NCBI GenBank assembly: GCA_038146805.1 | Contig: JAYQSH010000002.1 | Coordinates: forward strand, 1-64,000 | Direction of reading: 5' to 3' | DNA length: 64,000 nt | DNA from: CAIYXB01 sp038146805 | Lineage (GTDB): Bacteria > Cyanobacteriota > Vampirovibrionia > LMEP-6097 | In this document: piece by piece, positions 15,101 to 27,264 of the stretch | How positions within the stretch are numbered: the first letter of the stretch is position 1 | Layout of the letters: every line of letters begins with the position of its first letter | Position numbers and translations under genes: made by a program | The notes under the pieces: generated by a model | Database searches by the model: none | What the model was told of the DNA's origin: nothing | Seen by the model: the letters and a program-made list of their open reading frames with translations, nothing else

Positions 15101-18100
15101 ATACACTTAATGGTACGACCACAATAATTTCACCGTTGTTTAATGGCGGTAAGTTTAATGGTGATGAGGCAAATATTGTGGGTACAGTAACAGCCGATAC
15201 ACTTAATGGAACGACGACAGTTATTTCTCCATTGTTTAATGGTGGTAAGTTTAATGGTGATGAAGTAAATGTAGTTGATGCAAGTGTAACTAATCTAACT
15301 GCTACTGAAATCAATTCTACAAATGGTACTTATACAAATCAGTTAGAAGCTGCGGTATTTAATGGTGGAATCTTCAATGGTGATACTGGAATCATTTCTG
15401 GTACTTTAACAGCAAATACAGTTAATGCAGAAAATCTCAATGTCAATCTTTCACTTTCAGCACCAATAATTAACGGTACGTTCTCTGTTATTTCTCCATT
15501 GTTTAATGGCGGTAAATTTAATGGTGCGAGTGCTGATATTGAAGGTTTAATTACTGCAAACTCACTTGAAGCAGCATCTATCAATGGTGCAACAACAATA
15601 ATATCTCCATTGTTTAATGGCGGTAAGTTTAATGGTGATGAAGCAAATATTGTGGGTACAGTAACAGCCGATACACTTAATGGTACGACCACAATAATTT
15701 CACCGTTGTTTAATGGTGGAAAATTTAATGGTGATGAAGCAAATATTGTGGGTACAGTAACAGCCGATACACTTAATGGAACGACCACAATAATATCTCC
15801 ATTGTTTAATGGTGGTAAGTTTAATGGTGATGAAGTAAATGTAGTTGATGCAAGTGTAACTAATCTAACTGCTACTGAAATCAATTCTACAAATGGTACT
15901 TATACAAATCAGGTAGAAGCTGCGGTATTTAATGGTGGAATCTTCAATGGTGATACTGGAATCATTTCTGGTACTTTAACAGCAAATACAGTTAATGCAG
16001 AAAATCTCAATGTCAATCTTTCACTTTCAGCACCAACAATTAACGGTACGTTCTCTGTTATTTCTCCATTGTTTAATGGCGGTAAGTTTAATGGTGCGAG
16101 TGCTGATATTGAAGGTCTAATTACTGCAAACTCACTTGAAGCAGCATCTATCAATGGTACAACAATAATATCTCCATTGTTTAATGGCGGTAAGTTTAAT
16201 GGTGATGAAGCAAATATTGTGGGTACAGTAACAGCCGATACAGTTAATTTTAATGGTACGACCACAATAATTTCACCGTTGTTTAATGGTGGAAAATATA
16301 ATGGTGATGAAGCAAATATTGTGGGTACAGTAACAGCCGATACACTTAATGGAACGACCACAATAATATCTCCATTGTTTAATGGTGGTAAGTTTAATGG
16401 TGATGAAGTAAATGTAGTTGATGCAAGTGTAACTAATCTAACTGCTATTGAAATCAATTCTACAAATGGTACTTATACAAATCAGTTAGAAGCTGCGGTA
16501 TTTAATGGTGGAATCTTCAATGGTGATACTGAATCATTTCTGGTACTTTAACAGCAAATACAGTTAATGCAGAAAATCTAAATGTCAATCTTTCACTTTC
16601 AGCACCAATAATTAACGGTACGTTCTCCGTTATCTCTCCATTGTTTAATGGCGGTAAGTTTAATGGTGCGAGTGCTGATATTGAAGGTCTAATTACTGCA
16701 AACTCACTTGAAGCAGCATCTATCAATGGTACAACAATAATATCTCCATTGTTTAATGGCGGTAAGTTTAATGGTGATGAGGCAAATATTGTGGGTACAG
16801 TAACAGCCGATACACTTAATGGAACGACCACAATAATTTCTCCATTGTTTAATGGTGGTAAGTTTAATGGTGATGAGGCAAATATTGTGGGTACAGTAAC
16901 AGCCGATACACTTAATGGAACGACCACAATAATATCTCCATTGTTTAATGGTGGTAAGTTTAATGGTGATGAAGTAAATGTAGTTGATGCAAGTGTAACT
17001 AATCTAACTGCTACTGAAATCAATTCTACAAATGGTACTTATACAAATCAAGTCGAAGCTGCTGTATTTAATGGTGGAATCTTCAATGGTGATACTGGAA
17101 TCATTTCTGGTACTTTAACAGCAAATACAGTTAATGCAGAAAATCTCAATGTCAATCTTTCACTTTCGCACCAACAATTAATGGTACGTTCTCTGTTATT
17201 TCTCCATTGTTCAATGGCGGTAAATTTAAATGGTGCGAGGCAAATATCTTAGGTACAGTAACAGCCGATACACTTAATGGAACGACCACAATAGTTTCAC
17301 CGTTGTTTAATGGAGGTAAGTTTAATGGTGATGAAGTAAATGTAGTTGATGCAAGTGTAACTAATCTAACTGCTACTGAAATCAATTCTACAAATGGTAC
17401 TTATACAAATCAGTTAGAAGCTGCGGTATTTAATGGTGGAATCTTCAATGGTGATACTGGAATTATTTCAGGTACTTTAACAGCAAATACAGTTAATGCA
17501 GAAAATCTCAATGTCAATCTTTCACTTTCAGCACCAATTATTAATGGAATAAACACAATAATTTCACCGTTGTTTAATGGCGGTAAAGTTAATAATGAGT
17601 CTGCAACTATTAGTGGAACTATTAATGGTGCAACAATTGTTACAAGTGGTAGCTTAACTGCAAACAAAGTTTTAACTACTTCAAATGTAAACGGTACTGA
17701 TGCGAATTTCACAGGCACTTTAAATGCAGCTAATATCAACGGCACTACAACTGTTATTTCTCCATTATTTAATGGCGGTAAGTTTAATGTGATGAAGCAA
17801 ACATTACAAACACTGTTACAGCTGGTGCATTTAGTACAGCTGGTAATACTAACACTTCAAAATTAATCGCTACGGCAAATATAAACGGTGCTAATGCAAT
17901 ATTCTAATGGTAATATTAATGGCTCAAGTTTTCTTTAATGGTAATTTCTATTGGAAGCATTAATCAGGGTAGTATTCTTTTAATGCAGACAATAATATTT
18001 CGGCGCTTGAAAATGGTGCTAATAACTATGTATTAAAAGTAGAACGGTAACACTCTTTCTTGGGTGGATGCTGCGACACTTTCGGTAACTGGTGATGACT

Positions 18101-21100
18101 TAGGTGATCATATCGCAACACAAACTTTTGACTTAAACGGACAAAATCTTATCAACTAATGTGCTAATGCCACTTACACAGGTACTTTAAATGCAGCTAA
18201 TATCAACGGCACAACCACTATTATTTCTCCTTTATTTAATGGTGGTAAGTTTAATGGTGCGTCTGCAACAATCACTGGCATAATTAATGGTGCAAATCTA
18301 ATTGTACAAGTGGTACTTTAACTGCAAACAAAATTATTTCTAATAGTAGTATTAATGGTACAGCTATTGCTTTAAGCTCTGGTGCAAGTAATGGTTATGT
18401 TTTAACCTCAGATGCATCTGGTAATGCTACTTGGCAAGACCTCGAAACTCTAGCAAGTAATGGTGATAACTTAGGGGTGATCACACAGCAACCGCAGATT
18501 TAGACATGGGTAATAAATCAATCGTGAATGCTGCAAATGGAACATTTTTCAAATATACTATCAAGTGCTACTATCAACGGCACGACTACAGTAATCTCTC
18601 CTTTATTTAATGGTGGTAAGTTTAATGGTGAGTCTGCAACAATTAGTGGAACTATCAATGGTGCAACAATTGTTACAAGTGGTACTTTAACTGCAAACAA
18701 AATCACTTCTACTAGTAGTATTAATGGTACAACTATTTCTTTAAGTAATGGTGCATCTAATGGTTATGTTTTAACATCAGATGCATCTGGTAATGCTACT
18801 TGGCAAAACCTAACAACTCTAGCGAGTAATGGTGATGACTTAGGTAGTCACACAGCAACTCAAGATTTAAACATGGGCAATAATTCAATCGTGAGTGCTG
18901 CAAATGGAACATTTTTCAAATATATTATCAAGTGCAACTATCAATGGAACGACCACAATAATATCTCCATTGTTTAATGGTGGTAAGTTTAATGGTGAGT
19001 CTGCAACTATTAGTGGAACTATTAATGGTGCAACAATTGTTACAAGTGGTACTTTAACTGCAAACAAAATCATTTCTACTAGTAGTATTAATGGTACAAC
19101 TATTTCATTAAGCTCTGGTGCAAATACTGGTTATGTTTTAACATCAGATGCATCTGGTAATGCTACTTGGCAAGACCTAGCGACTCTAGCGAGTAATGGT
19201 GATAACTTAGGTACACACACAGCAACTCAAGATTTAAACATGGCAATAATTCAATCGTGAGTGCTGCAAATGGAACATTTTCAAATATATTATCAAGTGC
19301 AACTATCAACGGCACTACTACAGTAATCTCTGCATTATTTAATGGTGGTAAATTCAAACTGCAAACAAGTCTGCAACAATCACTGGCACAATTAATGGTG
19401 CAACAATTGTTAAAGTGGTAACTTAACGTTTGCAAAACAAAATCATTTCTACTAGTAGTATTAATGGTACAACTATTTCATTAAGCTCTGGTGCAAATAC
19501 TGGTTATGTTTTAACATCAGATGCATCTGGTAATGCTACTTGGCAAGACCTTTCACTCTCTGCTAGTAATGGTGATAATAGGTACACATACAGCAACTCA
19601 AGATTTAAACATGGGCAATAATTCAATCGTGAGTGCTGCAAATGGAACATTTTCAAATATATTATCAAGTGCAACTATCAACGGCACTACTACAGTAATC
19701 TCTCCATTATTTAATGGTGGTAAATTCAATGGTGAGTCTGCAACAATATTACTGGCACAATTAACAGTGCAACAATTGTTACAAGTGGTACTTTAACTGC
19801 AAACAAAATTATTTCTAATAATAATATTAATGGTACAACTATTGCTTTAAGTACTGGTGCAAGTAATGGTTATGTTTTAACCTCAGATGCATCTGGTAAT
19901 GCTACTTGGCAAGACCTCAAAATCTAGCTAGTAATGGTGATAACTTAGGTAATCACACAGCAACTCAAGACTTAAGCATGGGTAATAAATCAATCGTGAA
20001 TGCTGCAAATGGAACATTTTCAAATATACTATCAAGTGCTACTATCAACGGCACGACTACAGTAATCTCTCCATTGTTTAATGGTGGTAAGTTTAATGGT
20101 GAGTCTGCAACAATCACTGGCACAATTAATGGTGCAACAATTGTTACAAGTGGTACTTTAACTGCAAACAAAATTATTTCTAATAATAATATTAATGGTA
20201 CAACTATTGCTTTAAGTACTGGTGCAACTGCTGGTTATGTTTTAACCTCAGATGCATCTGGTAATGCTACTTGGCAAGACCTAGCAACTCTCAGCAAGTA
20301 ATGGTGATAACTTAGGTAATCACAGCGACCAAGATTTAAACATGGGTTCAAATCAATCGTGAATGCTGCAAATGGAACTTTCTCAAATATACTATCAAGT
20401 GCTACGATCAACGGCACAACTACAGTAATCTCTCCATTATTTAATGGTGGTAAGTTTAATGGTGCGTCTGCAACAATCACTGGCACAATTAATGGTGCAA
20501 CAATTGTTACAAGTGGTACTTTAACTGCAAACAAAATTATTTCTAATAATAATATTAATGGTACAACTATTTCTTTAAGTAATGGTGCAAGTAATGGTTA
20601 TGTTTTAACATCAGATGCATCTGGTAATGCTACTTGGCAAGACCTAACAACTCTAGCTAGTAATGGTGATAACTTAGGTAATCACACAGCGACCGCAGAT
20701 TTAGACATGGGTAATAAATCAATCGTGAATGCTGCAAATGGAACATTTTCAAATATACTATCAAGTGCTACTATCAACGGCACGACTACAGTAATCTCTC
20801 CATTATTTAATGGTGGTAAATTTAATGGTGAGTCTGCAACAATCACTGGCACAATTAATGGTGCAACAATTGTTACAAGTGGTACTTTAACTGCAAACAA
20901 AATTATTTCTAATAGTAGTATTAATGGTACAACTATTGCTTTAAGCTCTGGTGCAAATACTGGTTATGTTTTAACATCAGATGCATCTGGTAATGCTACT
21001 TGGCAAGACCTAGCGACTCTAGCAAGTAATGGTGATAACTTAGGTACACATACAGCAACTCAAGATTTAAATATGAGTTCAAAGTCAATTATTTAATGCT

Positions 21101-24100
21101 GCAAATGGAACATTTTCAAATATATTATCAAGTGCTACTATCAACGGCACGACTACAGTAATCTCTCCATTATTTAATGGTGGTAAGTTTAATGGAGCAA
21201 GCGCAGATATCAGTGGTACTGTAACTGCAAACAAAGTTCTAACTACTTTAAATGTAAATGGTGCAACTGCAAACTTTACAGATATAATTGCATCAAATTC
21301 AGTAAATGGTAAATCATTACTTGTAAATGGAAATACCTTTGACCTAGATACCACGTTTGAGCAAGGCAGTATTTTGTATGCATCATCTGCAAACACTTTA
21401 ACAAAACTTGCGAAGGGTGGTGATAACCAAGTACTAACGGTAAATGGAAATATTCTTTCATGGCAAGCGCCTGGTGCAGGAGCAGATGATTGCACAGCAA
21501 CTTTTGACTTAAACGGGTAATCACATCAGCGGTGCAAATGGAACATTTTAAATATGCCGCTACTATCAAACCACTCAATCTCCATTATTTAATGGCTGCA
21601 AATGGAACTTTAACTGCAAACAAAGTTCTGACAACAAAATTATCAAGTGTTTACTATAATCAAACAGTTAATGGTAAATCAAATACATTTGATCTTGACA
21701 CAACTTTTGAACAAGGCAGTATTTTATATGCATCATCTGCAAACACTTTAACAAAACTTTTAATGGTAAACGGCAATATCCTTTCATGGCAAAACCTGGT
21801 GCTGGGCAGATAATTTAGGTGACCATACAGCAACACAAGATTTTTGAGTTTAAATCAAAACCTTATCAATGCTGCAAATGGAACTTTCAAATATATTATC
21901 AAGCCGCTACTATCAACGGCACCACTACTGTAATTTCTCATTATTTAATGGCGGAAAGTTTAATGGTAAGCGCAAACCTTCTGGTACTTTAACTGCAAAC
22001 AAAGTTCTGACAACTTTAAATGTAAATGGTGCAACTGCAAACTTTACAGATATAATTGCTTCAAATTCAGTTAATGGTAAATCATTACTTGTAAATGGAA
22101 ACACATTTGATCTTGATACAACTTTTGAGCAAGGCAGTATTTTATATGCATCATCTGCAAACACTTTAACAAAACTTGCAAAAGGTGGTGACAACCAAGT
22201 ACTAACGGTAAATGGAAATATTCTTTCATGGCAAACACCTGGTGCTGGAGCAGATAATTTAGGTGATCACACAGCAACACAAACTTTTGAAAATGGGCAA
22301 AACCTCAATCAATGGTGCAGATGGAACTTTCACTCAAATATATTTTACAAGCCGCTACTATTAACGGCACCACTACTGTTATTTCTCCATTATTTAATGG
22401 CGGTAAGTTTAATGGCGCAAGCGCAGATATCAGCGGTACTATAACTGCAAACAAAGTTCTGACTACTTTAAATGTAAACGGTGCAACTGCAGACTTTACA
22501 GATGTCATTGCTTCAAATTCAGTTAATGGTAAATCATTACTTGTAAATGGAAACACATTTGATCTTGACACAACTTTTGAACAAGGCAGTATTTTATATG
22601 CATCATCTGCAAACACTTTAACAAAACTTGCAAAGGTGGTGATAACCAAGTACTAACGGTAAACGGCAATATTCTTTCATGGCAAACACCTGGTGCTGGA
22701 GCAGATAATTTAGGTAATCACATTGCAACACAAACTTTTGACTTAAAGGGCAAAACCTCAATCAACGAATGTGCAAATGCTACATTTTCAAATATATTAT
22801 CAAGTGCTACTATTAACGGCACCACTACAGTAATTTCTCCATTATTTAATGGCGGAAAGTTTCAATGGAGCAAAGCAAACCTTTCTAGTACTTTAACTGC
22901 AAACAAAGTTCTGACAACTTTAAATGTAAACGGTGCAACTGCAGACTTTACAGATGTCATTGCTTCAAATTCAGTTAATGGTAAATCATTACTTGTAAAT
23001 GGAAACACATTTGACCTTGACACAACTTTTGAGCAAGGAAGTATTTTGTATGCATCATCTGCAAACACTTTAACAAAACTTGCAAAAGGTGGTGACAACC
23101 AAGTACTAACGGTAAACGGAAATATTCTTTCATGGCAAACACCTGGTGCTGGAGCAGATAATTTAGGTGACCATATTGCAACACAAACTTTTGACTTAAA
23201 CGGGCAAAACCTTATCAACGGTGCAGATGCTACTTTCACTGGTACTTTACAAGCCGCTACTATTAACGGCACCACTACTGTTATTTCTCAGTTATTTAAT
23301 GGCGGAAAATTCAATGGTACAGAAGCAAACCTTTCTAGTACTTTAACTGCAAACAAAGTTCTGACTACTTTAAATGTAAACGGTGCAACTGCAGAGTTTA
23401 CAGATATAATTGCTTCAAATTCAGTGAATGGTAAATCATTACTTGTAAATGGAAACACATTTGACCTTGACACAACTTTTGAGCAAGGAAGTATTTTATA
23501 TGCATCATCTGCAAACACTTTAACAAAACTTGCAAAAGGTGGTGACAACCAAGTACTAACGGTAAACGGAAATATCCTTTCATGGCAAACACCTGGTGCT
23601 GGAGCAGATAATTTAGGTGACCATATTGCAACACAAACTTTTGACTTAAACGGGCAAAACCTTATCAACGGTGCAGATGCTACTTTCACTGGTACTTTAC
23701 AAGCCGCTACTATTAACGGCACCACTACTGTTATTTCTCAGTTATTTAATGGCGGAAAATTCAATGGTACAGAAGCAAACCTTTCTAGTACTTTAACTGC
23801 AAACAAAGTTCTGACAACTTTAAATGTAAACGGTGCAACTGCAGAGTTTACAGATATAATTGCTTCAAATTCAGTGAATGGTAAATCATTACTTGTAAAT
23901 GGAAACACATTTGACCTTGACACAACTTTTGAGCAAGGAAGTATTTTATATGCATCATCTGCAAACACTTTAACAAAACTTGCAAAAGGTGGTGACAACC
24001 AAGTACTAACGGTAAACGGAAATATTCTTTCATGGCAAACACCTGGTGCTGGAGCAGATAATTTAGGTGACCATATTGCAACACAAACTTTTGACTTAAA

Positions 24101-27100
24101 CGGGCAAAACCTTATCAACGGTGCAGATGCTACTTTCTTTCTGGTACTTTACAAGCCGCTACTATTAACGGCACCACTACTGTTATTTCTCAGTTATTTA
24201 ATGGCGGAAAATTCAATGGTACAGAAGCAAACCTTTCTAGTACTTTAACTGCAAACAAAGTTCTGACAACTTTAAATGTAAACGGTGCAACTGCAGAGTT
24301 TACAGATATAATTGCTTCAAATTCAGTTAATGGTAAATCATTACTTGTAAATGGAAACACATTTGATCTTGACACAACTTTTGAACAAGGCAGTATTTTA
24401 TATGCATCATCTGCAAACACTTTAACAAAACTTGCAAAAGGTGGTGACAACCAAGTACTAACGGTAAACGGCAATATCCTTTCATGGCAAACACCTGGTG
24501 CTGGAGCAGATAATTTAGGTGACCATATTGCAACACAAACTTTTGACTTAAACGGGCAAAACCTTATCAACGGTGCAGATGCTACTTTCACTGGTACTTT
24601 ACAAGCCGCTACTATTAACGGCACCACTACTGTTATTTCTCAGTTATTTAATGGCGGAAAATTCAATGGTACAGAAGCAAACCTTTCTAGTACTTTAACT
24701 GCAAACAAAGTTCTGACAACTTTAAATGTAAACGGTGCAACTGCAGAGTTTACAGATATAATTGCTTCAAATTCAGTTAATGGTAAATCATTACTTGTAA
24801 ATGGAAACACATTTGATCTTGACACAACTTTTGAACAAGGCAGTATTTTATATGCATCATCTGCAAACACTTTAACAAAACTTGCAAAAGGTGGTGACAA
24901 CCAAGTACTAACGGTAAACGGCAATATCCTTTCATGGCAAACACCTGGTGCTGGAGCAGATAATTTAGGTGACCATATTGCAACACAAACTTTTGACTTA
25001 AACGGGCAAAACCTTATCAACGGTGCAGATGCTACTTTCACTGGTACTTTACAAGCCGCTACTATTAACGGCACCACTACTGTTATTTCTCAGTTATTTA
25101 ATGGCGGAAAATTCAATGGTACAGAAGCAAACCTTTCTAGTACTTTAACTGCAAACAAAGTTCTGACAACTTTAAATGTAAACGGTGCAACTGCAGAGTT
25201 TACAGATATAATTGCTTCAAATTCAGTTAATGGTAAATCATTACTTGTAAATGGAAACACATTTGATCTTGACACAACTTTTGAACAAGGCAGTATTTTA
25301 TATGCATCATCTGCAAACACTTTAACAAAACTTGCAAAAGGTGGTGACAACCAAGTACTAACGGTAAACGGCAATATCCTTTCATGGCAAACACCTGGTG
25401 CTGGAGCAGATAATTTAGGTGACCATATTGCAACACAAACTTTTGACTTAAACGGGCAAAACCTTATCAACGGTGCAGATGCTACTTTCACTGGTACTTT
25501 ACAAGCCGCTACTATTAACGGCACCACTACTGTTATTTCTCAGTTATTTAATGGCGGAAAATTCAATGGTACAGAAGCAAACCTTTCTAGTACTTTAACT
25601 GCAAACAAAGTTCTGACAACTTTAAATGTAAACGGTGCAACTGCAGAGTTTACAGATATAATTGCTTCAAATTCAGTTAATGGTAAATCATTACTTGTAA
25701 ATGGAAACACATTTGATCTTGACACAACTTTTGAACAAGGCAGTATTTTATATGCATCATCTGCAAACACTTTAACAAAACTTGCAAAAGGTGGTGACAA
25801 CCAAGTACTAACGGTAAACGGCAATATCCTTTCATGGCAAACACCTGGTGCTGGAGCAGATAATTTAGGTGACCATATTGCAACACAAACTTTTGACTTA
25901 AACGGGCAAAACCTTATCAACGGTGCAGATGCTACTTTCACTGGTACTTTACAAGCCGCTACTATTAACGGCACCACTACTGTTATTTCTCAGTTATTTA
26001 ATGGCGGAAAATTCAATGGTACAGAAGCAAATATTACAAACACTGTCACAGCTGGTGGATTTTCCACAACAGGTGATATTAGTGCTGATGTTATTTCTGG
26101 TTCTCTCATTATTGGTAATAACGTTATTTCATTGGGTGCAATTGCCGGACAAAAAGTCATAACAACTTATAATGTAAACGGTGCTGATGCTACTTTCACT
26201 GGAAGCATTAATGGTAAATCATTACTTGTAAATGGAAATACATTTGACCTTGACACTACTTTTGAGCAAGGAAGTATTTTGTATGCATCATCTGCAAACA
26301 CTTTAACAAAACTTACCAAGGGTACAGAAGATCAAGTACTTACAGTAAATGGCAATATCCTTTCATGGCAAGATGCATCTGGGTCTTCTACTGCAGGTGG
26401 AGCAGATACTCAATTCCAATTTAATGATGGTGGAACAACTCTATCTGGTAATGGTGCCTTAACCTTTACAAAAGCAAGTAAAACTATTACTGTTGCTACT
26501 GATGCACCTCTTGATATAAATTCTACTAGCTTATCAATTGCTGATCCTGATATCACTTTTGATGGAGCAACAACAACCTTTACACAAAGTACTGGTGCTT
26601 TTACATTTAGTCCTGCTTCTGGATCAAGCGTTAACTATAGCCTTGCTACAACAGGTGATTTTATTGTAACTACTGATGACTTGGTTGTTGATACATCTGC
26701 TGATCGCGTGGGAATCCAAACTAATACTCCAGCTGCTACTTTAGATGTTGGCGGCGGCACTCTTACATCAATAGACGGCACTGATGATTTACTTGTTAAA
26801 GATGATATTGAAGTTGATGGTAGCGCTTATATTAATGGTGCAATTCTTAATAGTGGATTCATTAGTAATACTTCAAGCACTGCTGTAACTGTTAATTGGA
26901 ATACTGGAAATAGACAAAAAATAACTCTTGGTCACAACGTTGCCTTTACTTTCACTAATCCTACTAGTGGTGTCGGTTCGTTTTCTTTAATTTTAACTCA
27001 AGATGGTACAGGTAATAGAGTTGTATCTTCTTGGCCTGCTTCTGTGAAATGGCCTAGTGGTGTCGAGCCAACTCTTTCAACGACTGCTAATGCAATTGAT

Positions 27101-27163
27101 GTTATTTCTTGTTTATATGATGGTTCTAATTATTTATGTCAAACAGGTTTAGACTTTCAATAA
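1..27163 (+). CDS. Giant repeat surface/fibre-like protein gene, 5' partial, multiply frameshifted
   Basis: One direction of coding explains the whole stretch: all long + strand segments read as variants of the same modules ('ISPLFNGGKFNGDEA', 'GTLTANTVNA', 'EINSTNGTY', 'YVLTSDASGNATW', 'VNGNTFDLDTTFEQGS'), in changing frames. The gene enters the window inside a repeat and stops at 27163, so it spans at least about 9,000 codons here. The longest clean parts are 14929-16551, 23046-24248 and about 24139-27163. Elsewhere one- or two-base indels shift the frame every few hundred bases. Composition is rich in N, G, T, A, I and V with almost no Cys or Trp outside one module, as in long beta-rich extracellular fibres. 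The C-terminal domain is tail-fibre-like. Function is inferred only: a giant adhesin or surface fibre. No signal peptide or anchor is visible because the N-terminus is outside the window. It may be intact in the cell and damaged only in the assembly, or a real decaying gene. Confidence 0.75.
6190..7000 (+). other. Scrambled part of the giant repeat
   Basis: Words from several repeat modules are present but shortened, reordered and out of frame with each other. Examples are partial FNGG words at about 6340, 6580, 6720 and 6890 separated by non-module fragments. No reading frame stays open for more than a few tens of codons. The pattern looks like a consensus built from misaligned repeat reads, or a heavily recombined decayed segment; the sequence alone cannot separate these. 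Confidence 0.6.
13441..14100 (+). other. Second scrambled part of the giant repeat
   Basis: Between two well-formed zone B stretches this segment carries truncated modules, such as a shortened 'NLNV' module near 13470, a partial EINST word near 13640 and fused words near 13740-13860. It contains many internal deletions relative to the flanking units. The adjoining DNA at 13210-13440 and 14160-14500 is almost regular, so the damage is local. Confidence 0.6.
14929..16640 (+). repeat. Clean 570-bp (190-codon) super-repeats inside zone B
   Basis: This is the longest undamaged block of zone B: 540 codons are open from 14929 to 16551. The same point in the super-repeat ('FNGGKFNGASADIEG') lies at 14931, 15501 and 16071, exactly 570 bp apart, and again near 16643 after small in-frame and out-of-frame changes. 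Each super-repeat holds the SADIEG module, two or three EANIVGTVTADTLNG modules, the VNVVDASVTNL/EINSTNGTY module and the NGGIFNGDTG module. It shows what the intact zone B product looks like. Confidence 0.85.
17590..21130 (+). repeat. Zone C: 366-bp (122-codon) units with 'YVLTSDASGNATW'
   Basis: Each unit reads FNGGKFNGESATI, then 'GTINGATIVTSGTLTANK', then 'GYVLTSDASGNATWQDL', then 'DNLGNHTATQDLNMGN', then 'IVNAANGTFSNILSSA'. The AAT-CAATCGTGAATGC word lies at 19991, 20354 and 20720, giving steps of 363 and 366 bp; the shorter step fits an indel. The 'DNLGNHTATQ' and 'YVLTSDASGNATW' words are familiar from phage tail fibres and Bacteroidota surface-fibre proteins. The segment 20359-21096 is readable without a break. 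The stretch about 17810-18170 is damaged and transitional. Confidence 0.8.
21180..26030 (+). repeat. Zone D: 450-bp (150-codon) tandem units, last copies perfect
   Basis: The unit reads FNGGKFNGTEANLSSTLTANK, 'VLTTLNVNGATAEFTD', 'NSVNGKSLLVNGNTFDLDTT', 'FEQGSILYASSANTLTKLAK', 'GGDNQVLTVNGNILSWQ' and 'DNLGDHIATQTFDLNGQN'. The copies beginning near 24190, 24640, 25090 and 25540 appear identical base for base with an exact 450-bp step. Earlier copies (21180-23700) carry scattered substitutions and indels, and 21480-21960 is truncated. One copy has two extra bases near 24137, which moves the frame from that of 23046-24248 to that of the gene's end. Confidence 0.88.
26030..27163 (+). other. Unique C-terminal, tail-fibre-like end of the giant protein
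   Basis: From 26030 the repeats stop and a single-copy sequence of about 375 codons follows in an open frame that reaches back to about 24139. It has one last 'VNGKSLLVNGNTFDLDTTFE' module, a 'RVGIQTNTPAATLDVGGG' word (the R-V-G-I-x-T-x-x-P-x-x-x-L-D-V motif common before fibre caps) and a final beta-rich stretch containing 'NRQKITLGHNVAFTFTNPT' and 'WPASVKWPSG'. Endings of this last type occur in phage tail fibres and related bacterial surface proteins. There is no LPXTG, S74 catalytic motif or PEP-CTERM signal that I can see. Cys codons appear only in the last residues. Confidence 0.65.
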
Positions 27164-27187
27164 ATAGTCACCTCGTTATTAGTTAAA

Positions 27188-27264
27188 GGGCGTGCTTCCA
27201 AACCCGTAATAAGTATCTCGAGTCTTTAGATTTGGGCATAAGTAGGGTTTGGTTAGACACGCCT
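27188..27264. repeat. 77-bp imperfect palindrome (element P3), single copy after the giant gene
   Basis: The ends GGCGTG and CACGCC pair, as do the inner CCAAACCC and GGGTTTGG words, so the DNA can form a long imperfect hairpin. The same element in inverted orientation occurs three times downstream (38502-38577, 38788-38863, 39074-39149). The side carrying an A-run (27264-27270) is wrong for a + strand terminator, so a role in ending the giant transcript is uncertain. The remaining bases to 27389 show no further feature. Confidence 0.75.

Larger units (their letters stand above)
3200..17590 (+). repeat. Zone B: composite units with 'EINSTNGTY' and 'SADIEGLITANSLEA' modules
   Basis: Here the FNGG unit is combined with three further modules: 'VVDANVTNLTATEINSTNGTY', 'VFNGGIFNGDTGIISGTLTA' and 'NLNVNLSLSAPIINGT', plus a 'GASADIEGLITANSLEA' variant. 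A short return of zone-A-type units occurs at about 5120-5450, so the zones are interleaved rather than strictly sequential. The modules appear in several different orders, which suggests unequal recombination between units. Confidence 0.85.

Noticed and set aside
22862..25977. Series of identical 145-residue open frames on the minus strand through the 450-bp repeats, and similar minus-strand frames over 1-21500
   Set aside because: They are shadows: the repeat unit lacks stops in that frame, and the + strand gives recognisable fibre-type motifs and a coherent C-terminal domain, while the minus translations have no recognisable motif and no consistent starts.
1..27163. Integrated prophage
   Set aside because: Despite the tail-fibre-like words there is no capsid, terminase, portal, integrase or attachment site in the window, and the next genes are housekeeping.
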